16,323 nt of DNA from PVC group bacterium (GCA_003565035.1 PXDP01000242.1:1-16323); one strand, 5' to 3'; shown: positions 1 through 7,391, counted from the stretch's first letter. The notes: generated by a model from the sequence alone, not told the origin. Program-made: numbers and translations.

Positions 1-27
1 AATTCAAACATGACTGAAGCGAAATGA
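1..27 (+). CDS. possible tail of an upstream gene (partial)
   Basis: The frame ending in TGA at 25-27 is open to the left edge and overlaps the ATG of the NAD kinase gene at 24 as an ATGA junction, which is typical of translationally coupled genes. Only eight codons are visible (…NSNMTEAK), so no product can be named. The other two frames stop at 11-13 and 15-17, so either of those could equally be the real upstream end. Confidence 0.2.
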   Translation, partial: NSNMTEAK

Positions 28-884
28 AAACACTGGGTGTGATTGCGAATTTGGACAAGCCGGGTGCCGATGAGGCGTTGCGGGACCTGGTGAGGTATGC
101 CCGGTCGCTGGAGGTGTCTCTGGTGTTTGATCCCGAATGCCACGCGGTTTTGCCGGAGGTTGAGACGCTGGAGGTCGAGGCGTTTCCAGGGCGGGTGGAG
201 GCGGCGCTGACCCTGGGCGGTGACGGCACGCTGCTGGGCGCGGTGCGCAGAATGGGGCATCGGCCGGTGCCGTTGCTGGGCGTGAATCTGGGTAAACTTG
301 GATTTTTGACCGGGGTGACCGCCCGGGAGCTGGAGGCGGCGGTGTCCGCGCTGGTTTCCGGCGAAACCGTCGCTTCGCCGCGGCGGCTCATGGAATGCGA
401 ATTTCAGGGCAAGCGCGAACTCGCCCTCAATGATGTGGTGATGAGTTGGGGCAACAGCTCCCATATCGCCCATCTCGAAGTGTCGGTGAACGATCAGGAA
501 ATCACCACGTACACCTGTGACGGACTGATCATCGCCTCGCCGACGGGGAGCACCGGGCACTCGCTGTCCGCCGGCGGGCCGGTGCTGGTGCCGGAGAGCG
601 ATGCCCGGGTGATCTGTCCGATTTGTCCGCACGCTATGACCGTGCGTCCGGTGGTGCTCCCGGCCGATGTCACCATCCGGGTGCGGGTCTGCGATCATTC
701 CAAATCTTTGGTGCTGGCCTGCGATGGACAGCTGTTTGATGAAGTGGCACCCGGCGGGGAGGTCAGGGTGTGTGCTTCGGATGTGACTGTGGATCTGCTG
801 CATTTGCCGGGATATCGCTATTGGGATGTGCTCCGTGAAAAATTGCACTGGCGGGGCAGTGCGGTGAGTGCGGGCGGGTCTTGA
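24..884 (+). CDS. nadK: NAD kinase
   Basis: A 286-residue cytoplasmic enzyme that phosphorylates NAD to NADP using ATP or polyphosphate. The family signatures are all present: GGDGT at residues 65-69 (catalytic Asp and phosphate-binding loop), NLGKLGFLT at 88-96, the Asn-Asp pair at 136-137, and the long glycine-rich motif DGLIIASPTGSTGHS…SAGGP at 166-186, followed by a DG at 234-235. The C-terminus LREKLHW is also typical. The length fits the family (about 270-300). The ATG at 24 forms an ATGA overlap with a possible upstream stop; there is no strong Shine-Dalgarno, so coupled translation is likely. The small lipoprotein gene starts 22 bases after the stop. Cysteines are rather frequent in the second half, but no key residue is missing. 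Function is confident. Confidence 0.96.
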   Translation: MKTLGVIANLDKPGADEALRDLVRYARSLEVSLVFDPECHAVLPEVETLEVEAFPGRVEAALTLGGDGTLLGAVRRMGHRPVPLLGVNLGKLGFLTGVTARELEAAVSALVSGETVASPRRLMECEFQGKRELALNDVVMSWGNSSHIAHLEVSVNDQEITTYTCDGLIIASPTGSTGHSLSAGGPVLVPESDARVICPICPHAMTVRPVVLPADVTIRVRVCDHSKSLVLACDGQLFDEVAPGGEVRVCASDVTVDLLHLPGYRYWDVLREKLHWRGSAVSAGGS

Positions 885-892
885 CTTCCGGT

Positions 893-896
893 GGGA
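893..896 (+). promoter_or_regulatory. ribosome binding site deciding the lipoprotein start
   Basis: The GGGA within GGTGGGAA lies 10 bases before ATG 907 and 19 before ATG 916. This favours 907 as the start. The site falls in the 22-base gap after the NAD kinase stop. Confidence 0.4.
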
Positions 897-906
897 ACTT
901 CGACAA

Positions 907-1305
907 ATGTCGGGAATGAAAAAATTACGCTTTTTACCGCTGTTGGGATTGAGTTTATTGATTGCCGGATGCGCTTCGGATCCGCGTCCGCTTCCGGTGA
1001 CCGTGCCTGAGCCCTGGAGCGAATCGGACGCCACGCCTCCGGATGTCCCCCCGGAACACGAAAAGGTGGAGGTTCCGGACCTGGCGGAAGGCGTGCGGCT
1101 TTTCCATGAGGACGTGGAGGTTTCGATGGAGGCTCTGGCGCGGGGGCAGGTGCCCGAGGGCAGCCTGATTCAGGTCTCGGTGCCGTCCGATGCCCGGCAT
1201 ACTGTGGTCTCCGATACCCTCGTCCAATTACATTCCATGGGTTTTCTGGTGGGGATCCGCACGAACCCGGTCCCGGCAGAGATGCCGGAAGAGGTGTCTC
1301 CGTGA
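907..1305 (+). CDS. small predicted outer-membrane lipoprotein, unknown function
   Basis: A 132-residue protein with a lipoprotein signal peptide: basic start (MKKLR), a leucine-rich core, and the lipobox LIAGC, whose cysteine is at codon 970-972. Residue +2 after the Cys is Ala-Ser, not Asp, so outer-membrane sorting would be expected by the E. coli rule. The next 40 residues are rich in Pro and acidic residues, a likely flexible linker. The last 60 form a compact stretch (GSLIQVSVPSD… TLVQLHSMGFLVGIRT) that vaguely resembles the periplasmic ExbD/TolR fold; that is only an impression. I chose the ATG at 907 because GGGA at 893-896 sits 10 bases upstream; ATG 916 gives the same protein minus three residues. 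Its TGA overlaps the GTG of the next gene, so the two are probably co-translated. Confidence 0.8.
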   Translation: MSGMKKLRFLPLLGLSLLIAGCASDPRPLPVTVPEPWSESDATPPDVPPEHEKVEVPDLAEGVRLFHEDVEVSMEALARGQVPEGSLIQVSVPSDARHTVVSDTLVQLHSMGFLVGIRTNPVPAEMPEEVSP

Positions 1306-2501
1306 GCGGCCCGGACGAACCGGCGGTCCGCCGCGCGGCGGATTTGGAGATTAAAGACGCGCAGATCATTTTCCGGGCCGTCTGGGAGGACCTTCTGGAG
1401 GAATTCGGGGAAACAGAACTCCGGTTTCCCAAGGAACTGATTCTGCTCGGCGGCGCGCCGGGCGCGGGCAAAGGCACCCAGACCGAATTCATTATGGATG
1501 TGCGGGGGCTGACCTGTGATCCGATTGTGGTCTCCAGTCTGCTGAACACCCCGCAGGCTGAGAAAATCAAATCCGAGGGCGGTATGGTCGGGGACCGCGA
1601 GGTGATCGGAATTGTCTTCCGCGAACTGCTCAAACTGGAATATCGCGATGGAGCGATCCTGGACGGTTTCCCGCGCACCACCGTGCAGGTCGAATGCCTG
1701 AAGCTGCTGATTCATAAAATGAACGAACTTTGGCGCAAGCATCACGGCACTCCGCTGGCGCGTCAGTTCCGCAAACCGACGATCCATGTGGTGATCCTCT
1801 TTGTGGAGGAGAAAACCAGTATCGACCGTCAGTTGAAACGCGGGCGCGACATCGAGGCGCACAACCTCGAGGTGGAGGAGACCGGCATCGGCGAACTGCA
1901 GGAACTGCGTCCGACCGACCTGGATGTGAACGCCGCCCGCCGCCGCTACCGGGTGTTCAAAGAGCAGACCTGGGAGGCGCTGACCTCGCTCAAAGAGCAT
2001 TTCTTTTATCATTTCATCAACGCGCAGGGCGAAATTCCCGAAGTCGAAAAGAATATTCTGCGCGAAATGCAGTATCAGAGTTCGCTGGAACTCGATCCCA
2101 CCACCTACGATATGCTGCGGCATGTTCCGGTGGCCCAGGAAATTGTCGTGCATGCCCGCCAGGAACTGGTGCACCGTCTGGATGCCTATGCCATCGACAA
2201 GCAGGAAAAATTTCAGTCCGTGCTTCGCTTCATTGATGATAAACTCATGCCGATTGTGATCCGCCACGCGATCACCGGACTGGCAATGATCAACACCGAG
2301 ACCAGTCTGCTGGATGACGGCGAGGCGGTGGCCATGCTGATCGATATTCTTTCGGACCGCGGCTATCGCACCGTGGTGGACATCCACAAAATCGAAGTGC
2401 CGGAGCGCTTTGATTTGCAGACCGGACGCATTCTCTGCCGCACGAAAAAGGTGTACCGCATCCAGGTGCGGTTCCAGGGCTCAACGATCCGCAGAGGATA
2501 A
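1302..2501 (+). CDS. adenylate-kinase-like nucleoside monophosphate kinase with C-terminal extension
   Basis: A 399-residue cytoplasmic protein. Residues about 45-250 look like an adenylate kinase: P-loop GGAPGAGKGT at 50-59, GDREV at 97-101, the DGFPRT motif at 121-126 (NMP-binding), and the Arg-rich KRGRD at 179-183 before a lid-like segment. Bacterial adenylate kinases are about 215 residues, so there is an extra N-terminal helix of about 40 residues and an unidentified C-terminal part of about 150 (250-399) with charged helices and a final basic segment. The lid also departs from the usual zinc-finger or short form. The reaction expected is ATP plus NMP to ADP plus NDP, but the preferred NMP cannot be read from sequence. 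Translation starts on a GTG at 1302 overlapping the TGA of the lipoprotein gene. It is convergent with msrA, 31 bases away. Not necessarily the cell's main Adk. Confidence 0.8.
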   Translation: MSGPDEPAVRRAADLEIKDAQIIFRAVWEDLLEEFGETELRFPKELILLGGAPGAGKGTQTEFIMDVRGLTCDPIVVSSLLNTPQAEKIKSEGGMVGDREVIGIVFRELLKLEYRDGAILDGFPRTTVQVECLKLLIHKMNELWRKHHGTPLARQFRKPTIHVVILFVEEKTSIDRQLKRGRDIEAHNLEVEETGIGELQELRPTDLDVNAARRRYRVFKEQTWEALTSLKEHFFYHFINAQGEIPEVEKNILREMQYQSSLELDPTTYDMLRHVPVAQEIVVHARQELVHRLDAYAIDKQEKFQSVLRFIDDKLMPIVIRHAITGLAMINTETSLLDDGEAVAMLIDILSDRGYRTVVDIHKIEVPERFDLQTGRILCRTKKVYRIQVRFQGSTIRRG

Positions 2502-2506
2502 GCAGA

Positions 2507-2553
2507 GATCAGTTCCGGGATCAGTTCCGGGATCAATTCCGGAGCAGTTCCGG
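2507..2553. repeat. 12-bp tandem repeat, about four units
   Basis: Units are GATCAGTTCCGG at 2507-2518 and 2519-2530, GATCAATTCCGG at 2531-2542, and an 11-base AGCAGTTCCGG at 2543-2553. The array lies just after the kinase stop and covers the last codons and the stop of msrA on the other strand (TGA at 2535-2533, in the third unit). A change in unit number would change the C-terminus of MsrA or only its 3' end. Confidence 0.75.
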
Positions 2554-3144
2554 GGGGATTTGAATTTTTTGCAGTTTGGGGGCGATCACCAGGCGGCAGT
2601 AGGGGACGTTCGGATTCCGGTTGAAATAGTCCTGATGATAGTCCTCGGCGGGATAGAAACGGGGGGCATCCTGCACCTGGGTGACAATCGGATCGTCAAA
2701 TATATTTTCCCGGGTGAGTTCCTCAATTTTGGCCCGTGCCGCTTGGTGCTGTTCGTCGGAATAGGTGAAGATCACCGAGCGGTATTGGGTGCCGACATCC
2801 GCGCCCTGCCGGTTCAGGGTGGTGGGATCGTGAATGGCGAAAAAGACGGTGAGCAGATCCTCATAGCGAAGGATGTCCGGATCAAAGGTGACCTGGACCA
2901 CTTCGGCATGGCCGCTGCGTCCGCTGGTGACATCACGGTAGGTGGGATTGGCCACGCTGCCGCCCTGATATCCGGACACCACTGAGTCCACGCCTTTCAG
3001 CCGCTGGAAAAAGACTTCAATGCACCAGAAACAGCCGCCTCCAAAAGAGGCGGTTTCACGACGGGACGGTTGGGGCGTGTCAGCTTTCATACTGAACCAT
3101 GGAGCCAGGAGCGCAAAAAACAAGGCAAGTTGGATCGATTTCAT
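2533..3144 (-). CDS. msrA: peptide methionine sulfoxide reductase MsrA, exported form
   Basis: A 203-residue enzyme that reduces methionine-S-sulfoxide in proteins. The active-site motif GCFWC is at residues 37-41, with Cys38 as the catalytic residue and Glu43 close by; SGYQGG follows and the C-terminal NPNVPYCRLVIAPKLQK carries a likely resolving Cys. The N-terminus (MKSIQLALFFALLAPWFSMKA) is a signal peptide, so it should act in the periplasm, repairing envelope proteins. I chose the ATG at 3144; an in-frame TTG at 3162 would add six residues in front of the signal peptide and is unlikely. GAGGA lies 11 bases upstream, a bit far. A good promoter sits right before the ATG (see separate entry). 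It lies 110 bases downstream of fbpC in the same direction but appears to have its own promoter. The stop is inside a 12-bp tandem repeat. Confidence 0.95.
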   Translation of the reverse strand: MKSIQLALFFALLAPWFSMKADTPQPSRRETASFGGGCFWCIEVFFQRLKGVDSVVSGYQGGSVANPTYRDVTSGRSGHAEVVQVTFDPDILRYEDLLTVFFAIHDPTTLNRQGADVGTQYRSVIFTYSDEQHQAARAKIEELTRENIFDDPIVTQVQDAPRFYPAEDYHQDYFNRNPNVPYCRLVIAPKLQKIQIPPELLRN

Positions 3145-3149
3145 CTTCC

Positions 3150-3177
3150 AGTATATCCTCAAATCGAACTTTGTCGA
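3150..3177 (-). promoter_or_regulatory. candidate sigma-70 promoter for msrA
   Basis: On the minus strand TCGACA (3177-3172) and TATACT (3155-3150) are separated by 16 bases, each matching five of six consensus positions. The -10 ends only five bases before the msrA ATG, so the start of transcription would fall on or next to the start codon, giving a leaderless message. Confidence 0.45.
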
Positions 3178-3193
3178 AATCCGTAAGTGTTTT

Positions 3194-3216
3194 CCTCCCG
3201 TTTGTGATACGGGAAG
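3194..3216. repeat. inverted repeat / hairpin between fbpC and msrA
   Basis: CCTCCCGT at 3194-3201 and ACGGGAAG at 3209-3216 form an 8-bp stem with one G-T wobble around a 7-base loop. It lies 38 bases past the fbpC stop. No T-run follows on either strand, so it is not a classical intrinsic terminator; it could protect the 3' end of the fbp message or be a protein site. Confidence 0.4.
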
Positions 3217-3254
3217 TGCCCTATATCTGTGCTATGGCCGTGATGCGGGGCGGG

Positions 3255-4208
3255 TCAGGGTTTGAGGCGGACCCAGCCGGTGTTGCCGGGTTTGAGGTTG
3301 GGGGTGTTGGTGTCGTGCAGAATCCAGGTGTCGGGGGGCGTGACTTCCTGGGGGGTGACGAGGATTTCGCGGTGGCGGCCGGCATCCCGGATTTCCTGGA
3401 TGACCACGGGGTGGGTTTCAGGGGCGTATGCGGCGAGCAGTTCCATGTCTTCGGGGCGAATCCAGTGGGCGCCGACGGCGTTGGCATTACCGAAGAGCCG
3501 GGCGACATAGCCGTTGACGGGGTGGTGGTAGACGTTTGCAGGGCTGTCGATCTGCTCAATACATCCGTTGCGGAAGACGGCGACGCGGTCGCCCACATAG
3601 AGGGCATCGTCGGTGTCGTGGGTGACGAGAATGGCGGTGGTATTGAGTTCGCGGAGGATGCGGTGGATATCGGTGCGCAGTGAGCGGCGGAGGGCGGGGT
3701 CCAGGCTGCTGAAGGGTTCGTCGAGCAGGACCACTGCGGGTTCGGGCGCGAGGGCGCGGACGACGGCGAGGCGCTGGCGTTCGCCCCCGGAGAGTTCGTG
3801 CGGGTAGCGGTGCTGAAATCCGTCAAGGCCGACCAGGCAGAGGAGGGTGTCGATTTTTTCGGTTTGCCGGGTTTTCGGGATGCCGCGGAGGCCGTAGCGG
3901 ATGTTCCGGGCCACGGTAAGATGCGGAAAAAGGGCGCCGTCCTGAAAGACCATGCCCACATTGCGGGCTTCGGGCGGGAGCCAGGCACCGGGGGCGGCCA
4001 CGGTGCGTTCGCCGATACGGATGCTGCCCTGGTCGGGCCGCTCCAGGCCGGAAATGAGGCGCAGGAGGGTGGTTTTGCCGCTGCCACTTTCACCGACCAG
4101 GGCGAGGAGTTCGCCGGCGGGGACGCTGAGGCTCACATCCCGGACGGCGGGCTCTCCCCGGGGGGTATAGCGTTTGGTGAGGCTTTGTAATTGGAGGGGA
4201 GTGCTCAT
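3255..4208 (-). CDS. fbpC: iron(III)-type ABC transporter ATP-binding protein
   Basis: A 317-residue cytoplasmic ATPase that powers ferric iron uptake with FbpB. Walker A GESGSGKT is at residues 39-46, the Q-loop Gln at 89, the signature LSGGERQ at 139-145, Walker B VVLLDE at 159-164, and the H-loop His at 197. The last 80 residues form a TOBE-like regulatory extension (…NANAVGAHWIRPEDM…), as in FbpC/PotA-type importers. An upstream in-frame start would add 28 residues inside fbpB; I prefer ATG 4208, where ATGA overlaps the fbpB stop (TGA 4207-4205) and the protein then begins STPLQLQSLTKRY, as expected for the family. No Shine-Dalgarno is visible, consistent with coupled translation. Substrate is inferred from FbpA and FbpB next to it. 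Confidence 0.93.
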   Translation of the reverse strand: MSTPLQLQSLTKRYTPRGEPAVRDVSLSVPAGELLALVGESGSGKTTLLRLISGLERPDQGSIRIGERTVAAPGAWLPPEARNVGMVFQDGALFPHLTVARNIRYGLRGIPKTRQTEKIDTLLCLVGLDGFQHRYPHELSGGERQRLAVVRALAPEPAVVLLDEPFSSLDPALRRSLRTDIHRILRELNTTAILVTHDTDDALYVGDRVAVFRNGCIEQIDSPANVYHHPVNGYVARLFGNANAVGAHWIRPEDMELLAAYAPETHPVVIQEIRDAGRHREILVTPQEVTPPDTWILHDTNTPNLKPGNTGWVRLKP

Positions 4209-5815
4209 GAGGGGTCGGTGCGGATGCAACGGTTCAACCCGATTAATCCGAGGGCGGCAAGAAAAATAATCAGCAGGGAGGGGATGGCGCATTCGTGAAA
4301 GCGCCCTTCTTTGGCAAGGCCAAACGAGAGGGTGGCGAGGGTGTCGAAGTTGACCGGCCGGAGGATCATGGTGAGGGGCAGTTCTTTAAGAATATCAACA
4401 AAGACGAGCATGGTTGCGGCAAAAAGGGTTCCTTTGATGAGGGGCAGGTTGATGCGCAGCAGGGTGTTGAGGGGTGGGTGGCCAAGGATGCGGGAGGCTT
4501 CATCGAGACGTCCGCAGACGCGGTGCATGGATTCCTGAATGGGCTGCACGGGCACGGCAAAAAACCGGACGAGATAGGCGAAGGAAATGGCGAAAAGCGT
4601 GCCGCTGAGGAAGAGGCCCGGGATGGGAATACGCCGGTCGATAAAGGCCAGCATGACCATGACTCCGACGGCGACGACGGCACCGGGAACGGCATAGCCG
4701 AGGGTGGCGAGGCGGGCGAGCGTGGAGAGGCGGCGGGAGGCGGAGAGGCGCTGTGCGTAGACGCTGAGGACGGCGAGGAGGGTCAGGAGAAGGGCTGCGC
4801 CAAGGGCGAGGGTGAGGCTGTGAACAATCCGGGGACCCATGCCGGGGTGGATGCCGATTTCGCGGCTGAGCCAGGCCCAGCGGATGAGTTTCTGGAGAGG
4901 GTAGAGGAAGCCGATGGTGAGGGGGACCAGGCAGAGCAGGAGTGCCCCGAGGGCGGCGGCGGGGCGAAGGCGGCGGTGGGCCAGGGGGGTGGTGTCGCTG
5001 CCGGCTTCGGCATACCGGGCGCGTCCGCGCTGGAGTTTTTCCAGGGAAAGCAGGGTGAGGACGAGAATCATCATCATCCCGGCGAGGCGGAGAGCGGAGG
5101 CACGGTCGCCAAGACCGAACCAGGTGCGGAAGATGCCTTCGGTGAGGGTGGGCACGCCGAAGAAATTGACCGCGCCGTAGTCGTTGATGAGTTCCATGAT
5201 GATAAGGCTGAGTCCGGCGATAATGGCGGGGCGGGCAAGAGGGAGGGCGACGGTAAAAAAGACGGAGGCGGGGGAGCGGCCCAGGAGCTGTGCGGCTTCG
5301 ATGACCCCGCGGCGTTGAACGAGAAAGGAGGCGCGCACAGCCAGATAGAGATAGGGATAGAGGACTCCGGCGAGAAGCAGGGAGAGGATGCCGTAGCGGA
5401 GAAGGGTTTCAGAAAGCAGAAAGGCCTCCACCCCCCAGGCCTGCCGGATCTGTATTTGCAGGGGGATCGCCGATTCCTTGGTGTGCATGTACACAAACGC
5501 GGCGACGTAGGTGGGGATGGCAAGGGGCAGAACCATGGCCCACTCGAGGATGCGGCGTCCGGGGAAATCGAACGCGCTGAGGATCCAGGCCGCCGGTACG
5601 GCCATCAGAACACAGAGAATGGAGACCAGGACACCGAGAATCAGGGTGTTGGCAATATAGCTCCAGAGAACGTTCTCGGCCACGTGGGTCCAGTCGGGGC
5701 CGGCCTGGGCAACCCCAAGGAGCACGACCACGAGGGGGATCAGGATAAAAATGGAAAGGACGACCGTGAGGATCGTCCAGGGAGTGGCTTTGGGAAAGCG
5801 CAGGGCCGCAGCCAA
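4205..5815 (-). CDS. fbpB: iron(III)-type ABC transporter permease, two fused modules
   Basis: An inner-membrane permease of 536 residues with about a dozen hydrophobic segments. It is a duplicated permease: two coupling-helix EAA-type motifs are present, EAAQLLGRSPA near residue 173 and DEASRILGHPP near residue 438, each followed by a conserved LPL. This fused form is typical of FbpB. It carries ferric iron from FbpA across the membrane, driven by FbpC. The open frame extends to a TTG at 5875 inside fbpA, with no ATG before the first membrane helix. I prefer TTG 5815, four bases after the fbpA stop, because GGGAA at 5827-5823 is seven bases upstream; this gives a short basic N-terminus before the first helix. 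The alternative adds 20 Pro-rich residues. Its stop overlaps the fbpC start. Confidence 0.9.
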   Translation of the reverse strand: MAAALRFPKATPWTILTVVLSIFILIPLVVVLLGVAQAGPDWTHVAENVLWSYIANTLILGVLVSILCVLMAVPAAWILSAFDFPGRRILEWAMVLPLAIPTYVAAFVYMHTKESAIPLQIQIRQAWGVEAFLLSETLLRYGILSLLLAGVLYPYLYLAVRASFLVQRRGVIEAAQLLGRSPASVFFTVALPLARPAIIAGLSLIIMELINDYGAVNFFGVPTLTEGIFRTWFGLGDRASALRLAGMMMILVLTLLSLEKLQRGRARYAEAGSDTTPLAHRRLRPAAALGALLLCLVPLTIGFLYPLQKLIRWAWLSREIGIHPGMGPRIVHSLTLALGAALLLTLLAVLSVYAQRLSASRRLSTLARLATLGYAVPGAVVAVGVMVMLAFIDRRIPIPGLFLSGTLFAISFAYLVRFFAVPVQPIQESMHRVCGRLDEASRILGHPPLNTLLRINLPLIKGTLFAATMLVFVDILKELPLTMILRPVNFDTLATLSFGLAKEGRFHECAIPSLLIIFLAALGLIGLNRCIRTDPS

Positions 5816-5819
5816 AAGA

Positions 5820-6839
5820 TTATTCCCATCCGGAGCGGTTAAAGAGGCGCACGGCGGAGGGGTTGAGTTCCCCAAGGGTGCCGAGGTTGAGGGGGTCCAC
5901 GGTGAATTCCCCCCAGCTTTGCTGCAGATCTGAGAAGGGGATACCGGGCACGACCGGGAATTCGCTGGTGGTCAGCGGGAAGGTGTTCTGAGCCTCTTCA
6001 CTGACCAGGAACTCCAGAAACTGCCGGGCTTGTTCCGGACGGGAGGAGGCCCGGGTGACGCCGCCGCCGCTGACATTCATGTGAATGCCGCGCCCCTCCT
6101 GATTGGGAAAAAAGACCCGGAGTTGTTTGGCGATTTCCCGGTCACGCGCGTCCGGAGAGTGATGAAGAAGCCCCAGGTAGTAGGTGTTGACGATGGCCAC
6201 ATCCGCGAGTCCCCGGGCGACGGCGCGCATCTGGTCCCGGTCGTTCCCCTGCGGCGGCCGGGCCATGTTGCGTCGCACCGCTCTGGCCCACTCCAGCGCG
6301 GCCGCTTCCCCGTTGGCGGCGATAAGGGAAGCCAAAAGGGACTGGTTATAGATATGGGAGGAGGAACGGGAGAGCAGGCGGCCGCGCCATTTGGGATCGG
6401 CCAGATCCTCGTAGGTGGATAACTCATCCGGAGAAACCCGGTCTTTGGCGTAGATCATCACCCGGGCACGGAGGGTGAACCCGAACCAGGTGTTGTCGGG
6501 ATCCCGGTAGTTTTCAGGAATGGCCTCTGTGAGGATTTCGGACTGAACGGGGCGGAGAACCCCGGCGGCTTTTGCGAGAGCGAGGTTTCCGGCATCCGCA
6601 GTGATCAGGATATCCGCAGGGGTGTTTTCACCCTCGGCGCGGAGACGCTCAATTAGTTCGCCGGCGTTGGCTTTCACCACTTGAACGGCAATGCCGGTTT
6701 GTTCGGTGAATTTTGCAAAAAGAAGATCATCCGACGGGTAATGTCGGTGACTGTAGACGACAAGCGCTTCGGCGGAGAGCAGGAGCGGCAAAAATGTCAG
6801 ACACAGGCAGACGGCGGGAGTGATTCGAAAAAATTTCAT
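5820..6839 (-). CDS. fbpA: iron(III)-binding periplasmic protein
   Basis: A 339-residue substrate-binding protein with a clear signal peptide (MKFFRITPAV… ending near residue 25). The mature protein opens with VVYSHRHY (27-34), the hallmark of the FbpA/FutA/IdiA ferric-binding family, which supplies a ligand His/Tyr, and contains the paired Tyr ligands in NTYYLG (Tyr220, Tyr221). The GDF-like lobe and the C-terminal PVVPGI also fit. It captures Fe(III) in the periplasm and hands it to FbpB. ATG 6839 is the only start that places the signal peptide correctly; there is no clear Shine-Dalgarno before it. It heads a three-gene operon (fbpA-fbpB-fbpC) with overlapping or nearly overlapping junctions, preceded by a likely promoter. 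I see no convincing Fur box upstream, so iron control is expected from the family but not shown. Confidence 0.93.
   Translation of the reverse strand: MKFFRITPAVCLCLTFLPLLLSAEALVVYSHRHYPSDDLLFAKFTEQTGIAVQVVKANAGELIERLRAEGENTPADILITADAGNLALAKAAGVLRPVQSEILTEAIPENYRDPDNTWFGFTLRARVMIYAKDRVSPDELSTYEDLADPKWRGRLLSRSSSHIYNQSLLASLIAANGEAAALEWARAVRRNMARPPQGNDRDQMRAVARGLADVAIVNTYYLGLLHHSPDARDREIAKQLRVFFPNQEGRGIHMNVSGGGVTRASSRPEQARQFLEFLVSEEAQNTFPLTTSEFPVVPGIPFSDLQQSWGEFTVDPLNLGTLGELNPSAVRLFNRSGWE
5823..5827 (-). promoter_or_regulatory. ribosome binding site supporting a TTG start for fbpB
   Basis: GGGAA on the minus strand at 5827-5823, seven bases before TTG 5815. It overlaps the last codons of fbpA, so ribosomes finishing fbpA could reinitiate here. 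Confidence 0.4.
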
Positions 6840-6896
6840 GCAGGCAAGGCGGGTCGGGGTTCAAAACAGGCGTTGGTTTATATATCAATCGCATGT

Positions 6897-6924
6897 TTTA
6901 TACGCTGCCCAACTTGCTTTGCAA
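6897..6924 (-). promoter_or_regulatory. candidate promoter for the fbpABC operon
   Basis: Minus-strand TTGCAA (6924-6919) and TATAAA (6902-6897) with a 16-base spacer, 57 bases upstream of the fbpA ATG. The -35 lies inside a small palindrome, CTTGC-TTT-GCAAG at 6913-6925, which could be an operator. No good match to the 19-bp Fur consensus is seen in the 132-base gap (6840-6971). Confidence 0.45.
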
Positions 6925-6971
6925 GCGGATTTCCTGACGGGTTTTTCGATTGTTCGATGCCAGTGTGGTGC

Positions 6972-7391
6972 TTAGACTGAAACGGACAGTTCGGCTTCGG
7001 AACTGGCGGTTTCCCAGATCCGGACGGTGAACGTTTGCACTTGCGGAACGTCCGCGAACATGGGACGCAGTCGGTCAATAAACAGTTTGCAGATGTTTTC
7101 GACGGTGGAAGGCACGTCGATGATGACCCGTTTCATGTCCATGCGTTCGAGGAGTTCGAGAACTTCGGTATCGGTATCCTGGCAGAGAAAGGCATGGTCG
7201 AGTTCGGCGACGAGCGGTTTGACGATCTTGGAAATATCGCCGAAATCCAGCACCATACCGGTTTCGGGGTTCACGGTGCCTTCGACCTCCACCTGCATCC
7301 GGTAGGAGTGTCCGTGCACGTTGCGGCAGGCGCCGTCATGATTGGGGAGGCGGTGGCCCATCTCCCAGCGGAATTCTTTGGCGATTTTCAT
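6972..7391 (-). CDS. queD: QueD / 6-pyruvoyl-tetrahydropterin synthase family protein
   Basis: A 139-residue cytoplasmic zinc enzyme. In bacteria this family mainly makes 6-carboxy-tetrahydropterin from dihydroneopterin triphosphate for queuosine and 7-deazaguanine synthesis. Zinc ligands are His13 (GHRL), His26 and His28 (HGHSY). Cys22 in ACRNVHGHSY is the catalytic nucleophile position, Asp65-His66 is the LDH motif, and Glu128 in IWET is the substrate-binding acid. Length is normal for QueD. The start ATG 7391 has AAGGAAG five bases upstream. It lies 54 bases after hflX in the same direction and may be co-transcribed; no other queuosine gene is in the window, so a biopterin-type role cannot be excluded. 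Confidence 0.9.
   Translation of the reverse strand: MKIAKEFRWEMGHRLPNHDGACRNVHGHSYRMQVEVEGTVNPETGMVLDFGDISKIVKPLVAELDHAFLCQDTDTEVLELLERMDMKRVIIDVPSTVENICKLFIDRLRPMFADVPQVQTFTVRIWETASSEAELSVSV

Noticed and set aside
1170..2387. A 405-codon minus-strand open frame opposite the adenylate-kinase-like gene
   Set aside because: The plus strand has the P-loop and DGFPRT motif in frame; the minus frame has no motif and overlaps it entirely.
3194..3216. Hairpin as an intrinsic terminator for fbpC
   Set aside because: The stem is good but no T-run follows on either strand, so I kept it only as an inverted repeat.
4295..5842. A 515-codon plus-strand open frame opposite the fbpB permease
   Set aside because: Its translation is an extreme Gly/Glu/Asp-rich string, typical of the reverse of hydrophobic membrane-protein codons.
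6840..6971. Fur box before fbpA
   Set aside because: The AT-rich part (TTGATATATAAACC on the minus strand) does not match the GATAATGATAATCATTATC pattern well enough to call.
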